Shown in pieces: positions 1 through 12,622 of a DNA stretch of 64,000 nucleotides. The notes under the pieces were generated by a model. That model searched no databases, was not told the origin of the DNA, and saw nothing but the letters and a program-made list of their open reading frames with translations. Numbering within the stretch: position 1 is the first letter of the stretch; every line of letters starts with the position of its first letter. Source of the stretch: Onchocerca volvulus (lineage: Eukaryota; Nematoda; Chromadorea; Rhabditida; Onchocercidae); the NCBI GenBank assembly GCA_000499405.2, contig HG738139.1, positions 3,452,976-3,516,975 of the forward strand, written 5' to 3'. Made by a program: the position numbers and the translations under genes.

Positions 1-245
1 ACATGAATAAATTTAATAAAAATGAATCATTTCCCCCGGTATATAATGATGAATTTTTTCAAATAAAAAATGGAATTTCTTCTTTTTTTTTTCTTTTTTT
101 GATGACTAAGTTGAAAATAAACACAAAAATATATTTTCTGAGCGAAAAATTAACAAAATGCTAATCGATGATGATGATGAGAAGATAAACTGAGCAACTA
201 ATACTTTCAACACAAGTTTTCCCTCCCTCCCGCTTCTTTTTTCCC

Positions 246-256
246 TCCTCCTCCTC

Positions 257-290
<34 letters not shown>
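246..290. repeat. CTC/CT microsatellite
   Basis: A run of CTC triplets passes into about 15 CT dinucleotides. It is a simple repeat with no associated gene. Confidence 0.9.
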
Positions 291-292
<2 letters not shown>

Positions 293-735
293 CTTCCATC
301 AATCAAAATATAATTTTTAAAATTCAAAAAACAAATTTTCAAAATAATCTGCTAAAAATCTAAAAAAAAAAAAACCTTTCCAATTCAAATTAAAACAAAA
401 AAAAAACTTTTTTAATAATGATAGAATAAATTTCAAAAATTCTCATTTATTTTTATTTACTTATTTTCAATAAAATTTTTAATAAAATAGTATATCTATT
501 GTATATAGAAAATATTTCAAATAATAAAAAGATAAATTTTTAAAAATTTTACAAAATAAAAATTATCGATTTTAATTAAACTAAAAAATTTTCAAATCGA
601 ATTTTAGCATTAAAATAAAACTTTAGCTGAAAGATTGAACAAAAACATAAAAAATAAAAGTTAGTTAGTAATAGGTGAAATGATAGGATGGAATTGTGAT
701 GAAAAATTGAATTTAACCAATCAATAATGAATTGA

Positions 736-785
736 AACCATCCATCCATCCAACCTCCAACCCATCCAACCATCCATCTATCCAT
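736..785. repeat. CCATC-type short tandem repeat
   Basis: Imperfect CATC/CAAC repeats follow one another over about 50 bases. The open frame read across it on the minus strand (Trp/Met/Gly-rich) is an artefact of the repeat. Confidence 0.8.
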
Positions 786-1047
786 TTTTTTCGATCTATT
801 TATCTACTCTCTGAGAAGAGAAGGGGAAAGAAAAAAAGGAAAGGAAGGACTGGTTAGTCAATTAGAAGAAAAGTTTTGATTTATTTGAAATATTGACAAA
901 AAAAGGAAAAAAAAAGCAGAACATTCCAACTATCAATAGAATATATATATATATATATAAACACATACATGCTTTATAATCAAATCAAACATGTCTACTA
1001 ATATCCTTTCTCTTCATTTTTCAACTTTCTTTTTCATTTTTTTTAAG

Positions 1048-1084
<37 letters not shown>

Positions 1085-3099
1085 ATGAAATTTGAAAATT
1101 GAAATTAAAACAACATAGATAAGTGGGAGAACAAATAAAAAAAAAGATCTGTTTTCTAATTTTAGAAAAAAAAATTATTTTACAAAATCGATCGAATAGA
1201 TAATGAAGAGAAATGAAAAGAGAGAGAGAGAGAGAGGGGAGAAAAAAGAGAAACAAAGGGAGGGAGTAAAAAAAAGAACATCGATCGAATACGACTACAA
1301 AAAATATTTTTCTCTTTTCAGTAATAAAAGAAATACTACTAATTATCTCCCTATTCCAATTGTCATTGTCATCTGTACTTCTCTCTTTCTCTGCCCCATT
1401 GATTTTACCCCTTCTATCGCTTTTCTCTCTTTCTTTTCTCTTCCTTTTTATCCTTTTTGTTAATGTTGAGCTAAAAGAACTTTTTTGTCAAACATTGTAC
1501 AAACAACAAGCATTTTATGTCAACAAGGATTTTTCGTCTTAATCATTCCGATCTTTGGTCTCATTAAAAAAAAAAAAAAGAATAGAATAATTTAATAAAA
1601 AGAAAAATAATTTTAAAAAAAAAAAAATCATTCTGACATTTTGGCTTACCGATAAAATACCTAAGGCAATTATTCCGATTTATAGCGATATCCATTTAAT
1701 ATACCTAAAAAAAATTATTCCAACTTTTAGACTTTATCTATTTTATACATTAAATACTTATTTATTTTAATAAATTAGAGTAAATTACTTACATAAGAAA
1801 ATTACTTAATTACTTTCAAATACTTATAAATTACTTTATTATAAAACACTTATAAAATAAAATACTTAAATTACTTATAAATTACTTTATTATTACGATA
1901 TTTTTTTGGTTTACTCATAAAATATATGTTCAAGGAATTATTCCGATTTTTAGGTTCATTCATAAAATAATTCCTGATTATTTCAACTTTTAGGCTTATC
2001 CCGCAATATATGTATGATCGAAGAGAAGAATATATCAAGATTTTTTCCCTCAATAATATTAATAATATAATTTAATAACAAAATAATGTAACATAATTTA
2101 ATAATATTGCGTAACATAATAACATAATTTAATAAACATAATTTAATAACATAATATAATTTAATATACACTTACTTTTATACGAAATAAATATTTTTTC
2201 ATATTCATCTAATCAGTATTTTTACTCATTAACTGATCAATAGAGGAGGAAAAAATGATAGAAGCGAAAGAAGAAGAAAGAGAAATTTTCACAAATTGCT
2301 AAAAATACCAATTTTATATAAATGAAGAGAAGATAGAAATGTACTTTCCGAAGCACTTTGAATTTTAAATTTTAGAATGGATCTTCCAAATGACTCATTC
2401 TTAAATTTGCTTCAGTTTTTAACGAATTTTATAGCTCGAAAATTTCGTAACACAATTTTATTCCCAATTTATCATCATCATTATCATCCCGAATAGTTTC
2501 AAATTATCAGGCAAGCATTACTAACGAGAAAACTAGTAAAGCAATATGGTTATCATACTTTTATTGAGAGAGAAAAAGAAAAAAAGTTGGATTAATAAAT
2601 CAAATTCTATTTCATTTGCATTAAATCTTTGATTTTTAATTTTCATTATTAATTAATTCAATTTGAAGACTTCATTATTAAACAATATACTGTAATCATA
2701 GTTTTTCATTGAGGAAAAAAAGAAAATGAACGAATAAATTAATTCCATTTAATTTATGTCCAGCAAATGACTCATTTAAAAAATCTATTGCTCATATTAA
2801 AATTAAATTTGAAAGTTAAAGGAGATCAATTTTTCGATGTAAAATTGACAGTTGTAACAACAGCTGTAGTAATTTTTCCATAGTGCTACTTTCCAATTAT
2901 CCTTTGAACTTCAGTTTCCTGTTAAGAAATCAAAAATAGTTAAAATAGCACGAAAAAAAAAAAAGAAAATTTAATTTTCTCCCATCTCTTTTATATTTCA
3001 ATAAAGTCCGAGAGAAAAATCCATATCACTCTTCAAGAAAATGAGAAATATATCGTAAACATCTTAATTATAAAACTTAAAGGCTCGATTTACTTGAAT

Positions 3100-5760
3100 T
3101 AAAATCGATTGTCAAATCAAAATTGCGCAACCAGCAAAAGAAAAACTGAAAAAGCTTTTTGATGAAGTCAAGCAAATGAACCGAACGCCATCAGATCAAC
3201 AATTGTCAACGAAAGAAAAACGAATTACGCCAACAATATGAAACGAAGGAAAAAATTCTGAGAGAATGAACAGAGCACCTAGAATTATGTATTGGCATTA
3301 TCGAAACAAACTAACGAAAAATGGTTGGAATATATTCCGAAAATCGTAATAAAAAAATCGTAACTTTGCGAAAAAAAAAAAAAAAAAGGAAAAAGATAAG
3401 ATGCGGAGATGGTTGACGAGGATAAGAGTATTTTAAGTTTAATAAATGATGGAAGAGAAGATATCATAATTATAATTATATACAAGAATGATTCTGAATT
3501 ACTATTTGAACGCCTAAACCAATACTATATAAATAAAGAACTAAACATCAACAAGAGTTTTCCCAAATAACTTGTCAAAAATTAGGCTAACATTTGAATA
3601 AGAGAATTAAAATGTAAGATTGAATTTTTTTTTTTTTTTTTTTTACAAGATTAAGAACATTTTAATTCAATAAACAAAACGTATTTTAATAAAACGTATT
3701 TTAATTACTGTCTTTTTTTGTTTTTTATAATTTAAGGTATTTTTTTTATTTTCATTTTAAAAATTTTGTTGTTTTATGAATGTTATGTGTTTCACAAGAT
3801 TTTTTCTTATTTTTTTAATCTAATTTTTTAATTTATTTCATGATTTCTATATTCAATAATTTTTGGTTTTTAATTTCCATGTTGAATTGATTGTATTAGT
3901 TACATTTCTATTAAAAACATAAATTTTTATATAAAATTATCTTCTGTTCTATGATTTTTAAAATAGAAGCCTTTACTTGATGGCATAAAAATAGCATAAG
4001 TGATTTATTGATCCAAAATTGTGGAAAGAATTCTGGAGTAGCTTTGATGTTGCAGTGCATTTTCGAGTAATACCAAATTTTCAAAAATTGAATTATCTTG
4101 TCTTTTGTCTCAAAGGAGATATCTTGCAAGCCATTAGAGACTGTGATATTACTCCAGAAAAATTATGTTATAAGGAAAAATATATTAATCGAAAAATTCG
4201 GAGAATCACTTACTAAAGAAAAAAAAAAAAAAAAAAATCGCTCTACAATGAATTACATTCCATCAAGAAAAATGTCTAAGAATGAAAAATAACTGTCGAA
4301 GCAATCGAAAGAATATTTCGATAGCTAAGATGACAATCTAGAATATTCTATCATTAAAAATATTGCTGAAAGTAGATTGCTGGCTTGGATATTAGATGAA
4401 ATGTATCAAGAAAAGGAAGAACAAGAACTGTAGTCAGTTATTAAGTTCAATAATTCCAAGAAAAATAAGTCAAAAGGAATGAAAAAATTTTGATTAGAAA
4501 TTAAATTTTCAACAGTAAAAAAAAAAAAAAAAGAAAAGAATTCAATAGAATCTAACCAAATCAAATTCATCCTACTAAACATCATAACCGCAACTTCTGC
4601 TCTAGTTAGTCAAGCAGTTCAAAATAAATGGTCTTTAATTGATCACAAATTTCAAGAAAATTTGTAAAAATACTAAGATAAGAAGATTTTGTACTTTTTG
4701 TAATAAGAATCATTGGAATAATGAATGTCAAATTTGTCCTTCACTTTCAAACAACGAATGGAACGTTTGAGAGAGAACAATGCTTGCCGTAATTGTCTTC
4801 GAACAAGATATCCGACAAATGATTACAACAAAAGGTAATATTTTTGCTTCCAATGTAAAGATCTTCATGGTACTGCACTTATGTTATGCCAAATACAAGA
4901 ATAGCATACAAAATGTTAAATCTCTAAATCGATCAAAGAAAAATTGGGTTTAACAAGCTACAACTAACTTAATAATTAATGAGGTATGGAAGTCTTTCCT
5001 TTATGCAAAAAAAAAAAAAAAAAATCAATTTCAAGATGTCAAAAATTCACGAAGAAGCCTTGGCATTGTTTAATATCAGTTCGCAATTATTATTATATCC
5101 AAGGACAAAAATACCCGAAATATTGTTTAAAAAATGATAAAATTTGAAAATTCATTTTTTTTTTCACTAAATATAATTCTTTACTTTCCATTTTTCAAAA
5201 AATTCACTTTCAATGATAATAAGCACCGTTTTTAAAACTAATTTAGGATACAAAATGGATTATGAAGAATTTTCTATAATATAAATGAATACATTAGATT
5301 TATTTATAGGTACATTGGTACATTAATAAATAGCTTTCCGATTATAAATGATTTGAATTAAAGATATTGAAGCATTAGTGGATATGTAGTAAGTTTCAAG
5401 AGCTTTCTAAGCGATAAAACCGGAAAAGTATTTCAAAAGGCTACCATATCCATAGTAGATAGCATTAAAATATTTCCGATTGATATAACCAATTAATCTT
5501 TCACCTTTAAAATACCACCTAAGCAGGTATGATAATATGCAATATGCAATTAATGGGGAGAATATTAAGTAATAATTGATAGAATATTCATCGAGTAATT
5601 CGCATCATTCTCAAGTTTCATTTTTACGGCTTACCACTAATTTAAACTTGATGACATATGATATCACTGGATGTATGATCGATTTCTTACATCTAATAAT
5701 ATATCGTTTCTGGAATATCCTAAGACAACCTGAGATATTAAATGCAGTATATTTCTTGTA
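3100..5760 (+). mobile_element. Decayed BEL/Pao-type LTR retrotransposon (gag and protease remains)
   Basis: Plus-strand translation gives pieces in changing frames with many stops. At about 4019-4200 the motif WKEFWSSFDVAVH, then FQKLNYL and LKGDILQAI, then an EKFGES-like block matches the conserved core of BEL/Pao Gag (DUF1759 type). Further on, about 4690-4920, come Cys/His blocks such as CTFCNKNHWNNEC and CRNCL, which look like the zinc knuckles after that core. Near 5050 a LFNISSQL block resembles the retropepsin start. Frameshifts and stops show it is dead. An AT-rich, T-run-bearing stretch at about 3600-3990 may be an insertion. Reverse transcriptase, RNase H and integrase were not found, so most of pol is lost. 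The family call rests on motif recognition, not on a search. Confidence 0.7.
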
Positions 5761-6159
5761 AATAGTTATATAGCATCAAATATTCGAAAACTTATTCTAA
5801 CAATTCATTAATTAAATTATTATTGGAAACATATTAACAAGCATGAAAAAAATGAAGAAAATGATAAATTTACAAATAATATGAGAAAAGTGATTGAAAA
5901 TCGAAAGGCAAAAAATTGATTTATGTCAATTAGCTCGAAATTTATTTCCAGAAAAAAAAGTTATATATGATTTATAGAATAATAAACAGACAATAAGTGG
6001 GAAAGATTAATAGAAAAGCTTACAGACTGAAAGATCTCTTTTTTCTTTTCTTTTATATTAAGGAATAAATAGATAAGAAAAAGCTAATATTCTTCTTTCA
6101 AATTTAGGGGCGTTCAAAAAAATAAGTGACGAATCTATTTTATTCGAGGACATATAGTG

Positions 6160-6560
6160 TGTTGGGAAAAGTCTGATAGTTTGTAATTTGGTTTGTAGTT
6201 TGTTCGATTGGAGAATTTCTTGCTATTGTTGATTCTGCTAGATCAGCAATATATTTTATTGAGATTATACGATTATTATACACAATATCGCACTTATACA
6301 ATGGTAAGGATTAAATGAACAATACGTGATAAATAATAAAAGATACTAACAATCGTTTGAACATTCACTATGTTGTCGTATTCTTCGTTTGTGGCTGACA
6401 TTCTTTTTCCGCTCTATCATTGCGGTTGTACCTGCTGAACTGTTGCTCGTATTGTTCGCGAAACTAAACTGTCGCTCGAACTGTCGGCGAAAAAAAAAAA
6501 AAAAAGGCGAAAAAAGAAAATTTCCTTTGCATAGGAACTGGGCTGCAGTTGATTTTGATT
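6160..6560 (+). repeat. LTR-like dispersed repeat, copy 1
   Basis: The segment starts TGTTGGGAAAAG and shares long stretches in the same order with 13568-13900: a CTGATAGTTTGTAATTTG block, TTTATTGAGATTATACGAT, GATTAAATGAACAATACGTG, and a TCGTATTCTTCGTTTGTGGCTGAC block followed by CTGAACTGT/GTCGCTCG repeats. The TG start, the length near 350-400 bases and the BEL/Pao remains just upstream suggest a long terminal repeat. The 3' border and target-site duplication were not resolved. Confidence 0.55.
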
Positions 6561-6716
6561 TTGAAGATGATGATCAAATATAACCTTTGTATCATATGAC
6601 GTAAAACATTTTTTTTTTTTGAAAATGCTTCTTCGTTAATTCCATTTGGTATCCTTTTACTTTCGCAATAACTCTTATCTCAATTTCAAACAAGATTGGA
6701 GCGTTTACATCGAATC

Positions 6717-7600
6717 TTAACGCGCAATAATAAACTTTAATCTTTCTGGTGCTCTTCCAACATACGATCTCTCACCTGGATAAATTGCTGAATCACATAG
6801 ACTAATTAATAGATCGTCTAAAGGAGCAATATTAAATCGTTGAGATAATATTCTTCTTAATTCTGCCTGGAAATTATTATCTTTACCTGGAGCGAATGTA
6901 TTCTTAAATACTAACATATAGTATTGTCTTTTCTTCTCGCTTTCATGTTCTTCGTTAATCCAAAGATTCATACGCTTTTCAGTCTCAAGTATAATCGTTG
7001 AGGCATATTTTACTCCTTCATTATTTGCTACTTTTTCATTGGTGTCATTTGTACGCTAGGATACATCAGCATCAAATATATATACACCAGCTACTTCAAT
7101 CATACTCTTATCACGACGCATATATCTAATCTGCGACGCTATGTACGTAAGGGATAATTCCGATTTTCAGTCCGTATTTCCGTTTAAATATACAAACGTA
7201 TTTCAACTGGAATATTTGAATCGACCAGAGGTTATGCAAAAGCAGCTAAATATCTGGAATCTGCATCCAACATAACCGCCCCATTTCTAATAGCTTTGAA
7301 ATCGTTCTTCTTCACATTTGTGGTATTTTGGCTAATAAAAGAGTCACCGACAGGCGTAGTATTATGTAGTATATACATCTTAGGTGATTCTCCTTTCCGA
7401 AAATTTAAATTTCACATTAGCATCATCTAAATCACAGTTAGCGATCAATTCAATTGATTCCATCTTTTTTATACGTGTCTGGATGCTAACATTCACGGAA
7501 TGCGCTAATATCGCGTCCGGTAGAGTCGCATCGTAAGTACAGCGAACAATATCCTCAGCCACATTCCTTGAAGAATTATTTGACATAGATCTCAACATTT
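6717..7600 (-). pseudogene. Unidentified broken coding relic (possible endogenous viral or mobile-element gene)
   Basis: Read on the minus strand, about 300 codons of protein-like sequence run from near 7600 down to 6717, interrupted by several stops and frame changes between about 7030 and 7380. Both ends are well-formed: an N-terminal part (7380-7598, with CDLDDANVKFKFSERR) and a C-terminal part (6717-6971, with APLDDLLISLCDSA) ending in a stop. Composition is balanced, unlike the surrounding AT-rich noise, so it was once a real gene. I do not recognise the family. It sits between an LTR-like repeat and a motif (7590-7675) that recurs at 14110-14190, so it may have been inserted there. Confidence 0.5.
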
Positions 7601-7680
7601 CACACGATGCACATAAGCTATATTAGCAGATCGGAAGATGAGAGAACAAAGACGTTTGTGCCGAAATATGATAAGTGACT
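7590..7680 (+). repeat. Dispersed repeat shared with 14110-14190
   Basis: The sequence TCTCAACATTTCA.., CACATAAGCT, ATTAGCAGATC, AGAACAAAGACGTTTGTGC is nearly repeated at 14110-14190. In the second copy it reads as protein-like codons (LLADQEMEEQRPLCEL), so both are probably remains of one coding repeat that travels with the LTR-like segment. Confidence 0.6.
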
Positions 7681-7769
7681 CATTTGTCTGAGGAGTACTA
7701 CGAATTTTTATTATACAGAATATTTGGATTATTTCGTCATATTTGTGTTATAAATATTTCGGTTTTATT

Positions 7770-8165
7770 GATGTAGTGATGATAAAGTGTCATGAATTAG
7801 GCATTGATTTGATGTACCATAAATTTTGGTGTGTTTAAGGTCTTCCAAGAAGTAAATAGCCAATTCATTCTATTCAACTCGTATCATTAATTAAATGCTG
7901 ATTTGATAAATTACAAATTAGGATATGCTTGAGATTTTCCACAGAAAAAGAAGCGAAAATAGCCAATTCATTCTATTTAAGGATGTATAGTAATGGTAAA
8001 GTATCATAAGTGGATAATTGCTGATTTGACAAAACAAAACATAAGATTTGCTTAAGGTCTTCCAAGAAAAAAGAAATCAATTCATTCTATTTAAGGATAT
8101 AATAATGATAAAGTGTCATCAATCAAATATGCTGGTTTTGATAAATCAAAAATTAGGTATGTTTG
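7770..8165 (+). repeat. Degenerate tandem repeat, about 100-125 bp units
   Basis: The blocks GGTCTTCCAAGAA, CCAATTCATTCTATT, TAATGATAAAGTGTCAT and GCTGATTTGATAAAT recur in the same order about three times. CAATTCATTCTATT occurs near 7861, 7964 and 8079. No coding function is evident. Confidence 0.65.
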
Positions 8166-8169
8166 TAGG

Positions 8170-9834
8170 AAAAATAGTGTCAAAAAAGATTCGATTAACT
8201 AATGTATGTTACATTTATGTTATAGTTGAAATTGACAAAATTTGTTTCTCAATTTCATCTGCCATTTCTAAACTAAAGATAGCGAGATGAAATGAATTTT
8301 TTTTTTTTATGGAGAAAAGCGGGAATTAGGGAAGCGAGGGAAACTAGCATTAGCTTTATATTTCGAGTGCTTTTGATAGTGCGAATATTTAGAAAGTGAA
8401 TGTTGAAAAAAGGGAACAAAGGAACATCTTTTCTTTCTTCCTTTGAATTAAACATTAAATAGCTTCTTAAAGCAACAATAAATGATGTTCAAGAATGTCA
8501 CACATGCATGCAAATATTCATACATTAAAATGTGTTGTCCTTTTAGTATCCTTTTTTTTTTAAAGATGTGAAATTAACGATAATGCAAATTTTAGAAGCA
8601 AATGAATTTTTTTTTTTATCAAAATGGATGCTAGCTGTTAGAATAATATGCTAAATTTTTAATAGCCAAGGAATATAACTTGCCTAGTAATGACATTTTA
8701 TATAATGCGGTTAAATGTATTTTATTGATTTTTCTTACTGATATATCATAATATGAAGCAGCTAATTAGCAAACAAAAGCAAAGTTGGCTATAAAAAAAA
8801 AAAAAATAGTAAATTTTTAGCTATCGAAGCGCATTGTTAATTAAAATTATCCACTGTACGGAGTTAATATTAGTGATAAATTATTTGACTGTCAAATTTT
8901 TGAAGTTTAAAATATATGAGAAAAAGAAGAAGCTGATAACGAAAAAGTGTTAAGAAATTCAAACAATAAAAATAGCAGTAATAGCAGCAAAATGTTAGTC
9001 TGATTGTTATACCTTTGCTGATAACACCATGATAAAATATGTTCCATAGGAAAAATCAGAAACAGAAAGAATAAAATATTGCAGTACATAAAGCATACTA
9101 ATTTGATTGATTCAAATTAAAAGCAAAATATGTCTTGTAAAATGTAATATCTGCTAATAATGATCAACAGAATCCATCCAATCGATCAACTTAGTGATCA
9201 TTTAAAATTTCTTGTTTTGAATGTTAAAACAATTTCTGCTGTAAAATTATTAAATTGGACTGGTACAAAAAAAATTTTATAGTCCATTTTAATTTAAACA
9301 TATTAATAAAATATCGCATAGTTTAAAATTCTCTTGCCCAAACAAAAAGCCTAAAATTTAAATTAAAAACAAAAAACAATAGCCTGGAATAAAATAAAAC
9401 AAGGAATAAACATCTTAAAAAATAAAAATGAAGAACCTCAAGCACAAAATAAACAAAATATACTTCATATTTATTCTAAAAAAAAAACCGTACTTAGTTT
9501 GATGATTCATTGTTTATACCAGTGGAATAGAAGAAATGATATTTTTTTATTAATTCGACGCAAAGCAATGATCAAAATATAAAAATAAGCTAATTTGTTT
9601 GTTCCTATTAATTCGAAAAATAATTCTTCAATTTTCAATTTTTTTTTTTCTGAATTATTTCTCAGCTATTATTCAGTTTAAATATATTGCTGTCAATGAC
9701 GGCTTTTCCAATGTTTATAGTATCACAGATGAGAAATAACTATTGGCATTACATCTTTAACGAGTAAAAATAATAGTTCGAGTATTTCCTGATATTAAAA
9801 TAATAATTAAATAAGCATTTTTATCGTCAGGATT
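8170..9834. other. Gene-free AT-rich interval
   Basis: I see no supported exon, RNA gene or well-defined repeat here. It is the 3' flank of the minus-strand gene that ends at 9835. Confidence 0.6.
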
Positions 9835-12622
9835 TTAAGCAATACGTATTCCTCTAGCACTTCGGATCGGGAAATACGTCATTTCATCATCAGAATCCTT
9901 CTGTTTACTTTCTTCCTCAACAACTTCCAACTTTTGATCATCTTCATTTTCACCATCATCTCTTTCCTTTTCAGTTTCATAGATGGTTAAAAATGTAATT
10001 CGTTCAGGAATATTGTTGTTTCCTTGCACTGTTTCTACCAAAGGCTTTGATGGACTTGGTAGTGATGCTGATAAGGATTGGATAACTTTAATACTATCAG
10101 CAAGCGCTGATATTGATGCAGATGTAGCAGCTATTTCGGAAATTGGCATTTTTCCTGTAAACAAAAATGCACAAAACTTTTACATGAATGCCAAAAGACA
10201 GATAATAAATTAATAAATAGATAAAAAAATACCTTTATAACTTTTGTCTCCCTTCATCTTTCTTTCCTCCTCCTCCTCCTCTTCTGTTGTAGATAGAATT
10301 TCAATAGCAGTGATCGTTTCTTCGTCAAATTTCTCTAAATGATCATTAAATTCAAGTCAATTAATTAATAGCTAATAATATATGCTTTAATCATAGTCAA
10401 CAGATAAATAAATAAACAAGTAAACATATACTTTCATGATCTTTATCATATTCCTTCGTCTTTCTTTCCTCCTCTTTGGTTTTGGATAACATTTTAACAG
10501 CAGTGATTTTTTCTTCATCAGATTTTTCTAAATGATCAGTAAATTCACATCAAGTAACGAATAGACATATGTTTCAGTCATAATCAACAGATAAACAAAT
10601 AAATAAACAAAGCATATTCCTTTATAATCTTTAAATAGTCATTAAAATTAAATAATTTATTCTATGCCACAAATTTTCTCGTTAAAATTTACTAATTGTC
10701 TTAAAATTCTGTCTGAGAATTAGAAGAATATTTATTATTTATCTACTATTTATCATTAATTTTATTGATCTGATATACTAATATCACGATAGATAATCCT
10801 TCCATCAATTTTTCGATGATTATTCATCCACTAAAGATTAATACAAGTAATCAGGCTTAGAAACTTTAATCTGATTCAATTTTACCTTTTTGTTTGCTTT
10901 TTTTATCCAATTTATTTTTCTTTATTTTCTTCTTTGTTTCCCCTTTAGTACTAGTTTTTTTTTCTTTTGAGGATTTCCTGTGAAAATAATATAAATCTTT
11001 CGCTTATTTCCAATGATCTCAATTTTTTAAAATTTAGCTAAATTATTAAAAGTTCAAGGATAAGTTCAAAGTAATAAATACGCCGATTTTTCAATTATTT
11101 CAAAACGAAAGCTTCCAGAAAGCTAATATACAACAAAAGATTTTCTTTCCTAAATTTTATAGAGTAAAATTTCCTTTAGCAATAAAAAAAAAAAAAAAAA
11201 AAAAAAAAAAACTAGTCATTTATTACACATCCATATCCATACTCTGTGTTTTGTAATTCATTGAAGGAAAATTCAAAAATTAATCGATGCTTACTTTTTA
11301 GTCAATATCTGAAACATGATCTAATTTGCATAATCAATAAGCAAAATGTTATGTTATCTATTGAATTTGAAGAAACATTCCGTAATATAAAATAATTTTT
11401 TCCAGAAAAAAAAAAATGTTTTTTACCTTTTCCACACTACCACTACCAGATGTACTTTCGCTAGTTGCCCGCTTTGGCTGTAGTACAGGTAAAGGTTTCA
11501 TTTCTGAAATTGGCGATAAGTTTTGAATTTTTATTAAATGAAAAATGCCCTCCTAGTAAAGAATAGATTATTTTTTAATAAATTGATAGAAATCCATTTT
11601 GGAATTTTTTTTTTTTTTTTTTTTTGAAGGAATTAAAGGCATTAATGATGAAATATATCGTTCATTTTACTATAATGAAAACAAAAAAAAAAAAACAAGT
11701 CCAAAGTTTGATGAATGAATATTTGAAGAAAAGAAGTGAAATAAAGTATTAGAGAATAAATAAATTAAATTTTACTTCTTTTTCCTTTTCCAATCCTTCT
11801 ATATAGATGAGGCTTCTGAAAAAATGAAAATTTTTCTTTTAATGCAATTTCATTCAAAGAAATTGACTGTTATTTTTGCTTGCATGATGTAATTATTATT
11901 TTTTAATTATTTTATTCTTTTAAAATTAAAAATGAAGTTTTGGAAAGTTTAATTTTAATTTTATTCTTTATTTTTAAGCCCAAATTACATTCTTTTATTT
12001 TATCATCGCATATTTTAATATCCATTTTTATATTCGTTTTTTTTTTTTTCATATTTTACATTAAAAAAAAGAAAAAAAAATGGACATACATAGCGTTCAT
12101 TGAAATAATTGTAATAAGGATTATAAATATCCACAACTTTGCCAAGCTTAATTCAGTTTTACCATTTAATATTCAGTGATGATAAATGCTCAAGGAAAAT
12201 CAGTGATATAAATTTCAAAAAAAATTTCGAAAAAAGAGATTAAAAAAGTAGAGAGAAATTAACATACTTCAATATTTCTCAATTTACTTGTTCTTTCTTT
12301 TTTACTTTGTTTGTTTGCGACAATATCTGAAATACATATTCTCCACAATGAAATTCTACAAAAGTTTATGTTTTGAATGGAAATTTTATTTAAAAATCAT
12401 TCTTTGTCAAAATTTTGTTCATTATATCTGTAAGGAAATAAAGTTTCTCTTTCTTTAATTATAATTGTTTATCTCAAATCGTTTGATAATCGACTAAAGT
12501 TGTTTTTCGATTGGAATTGTTTTAACATAATGAAATTTTTGTAATTTTAGACAAATTTATTGTGAATTCTAATTGTAAAAAAAATTACCACTTGATTTGG
12601 AAATTGACATTTTGGGCAATGA
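9835..12622 (-). CDS. Gene A: unrecognised Lys/Glu-rich multi-exon protein (5' end not found)
   Basis: Ten exons join in one open phase on the minus strand: 12622-12589, 12326-12268, 12146-12090, 11815-11776, 11503-11427, 11308-11295 (a 14-base microexon), 10977-10886, 10527-10432, 10334-10233 and 10154-9835 (stop). All junctions use GT/AG and the phases agree. The product starts with a small Ser/Lys-rich part, then KVVDIYNPYYNYFNERY, then a strongly basic middle (KKKIKKNKLDKKSKQK), two related Glu-rich exons (EKSDEEKITAVKMLSK and KKFDEETITAIEILST), and a 105-residue tail ending RSARGIRIA. No known domain was recognised. The first four exons match gene B exon for exon, so the two are tandem paralogues. 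A start codon and any signal peptide must lie upstream of 12622. Function is unknown. Confidence 0.7.

Larger units (their letters stand above)
1..3090. other. AT-rich low-complexity DNA without a supported gene
   Basis: This stretch shows homopolymer runs and simple repeats and no reading frame with convincing protein character. Visible repeats are a pyrimidine run CTC/CT at about 246-290, CCATC-type repeats at 736-785, an AT run at 940-958, a poly-A run near 1058-1081 and a GA run near 1217-1236. Short open frames here are rich in Phe/Leu/Ser or Lys/Arg because of the base composition. Confidence 0.7.
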
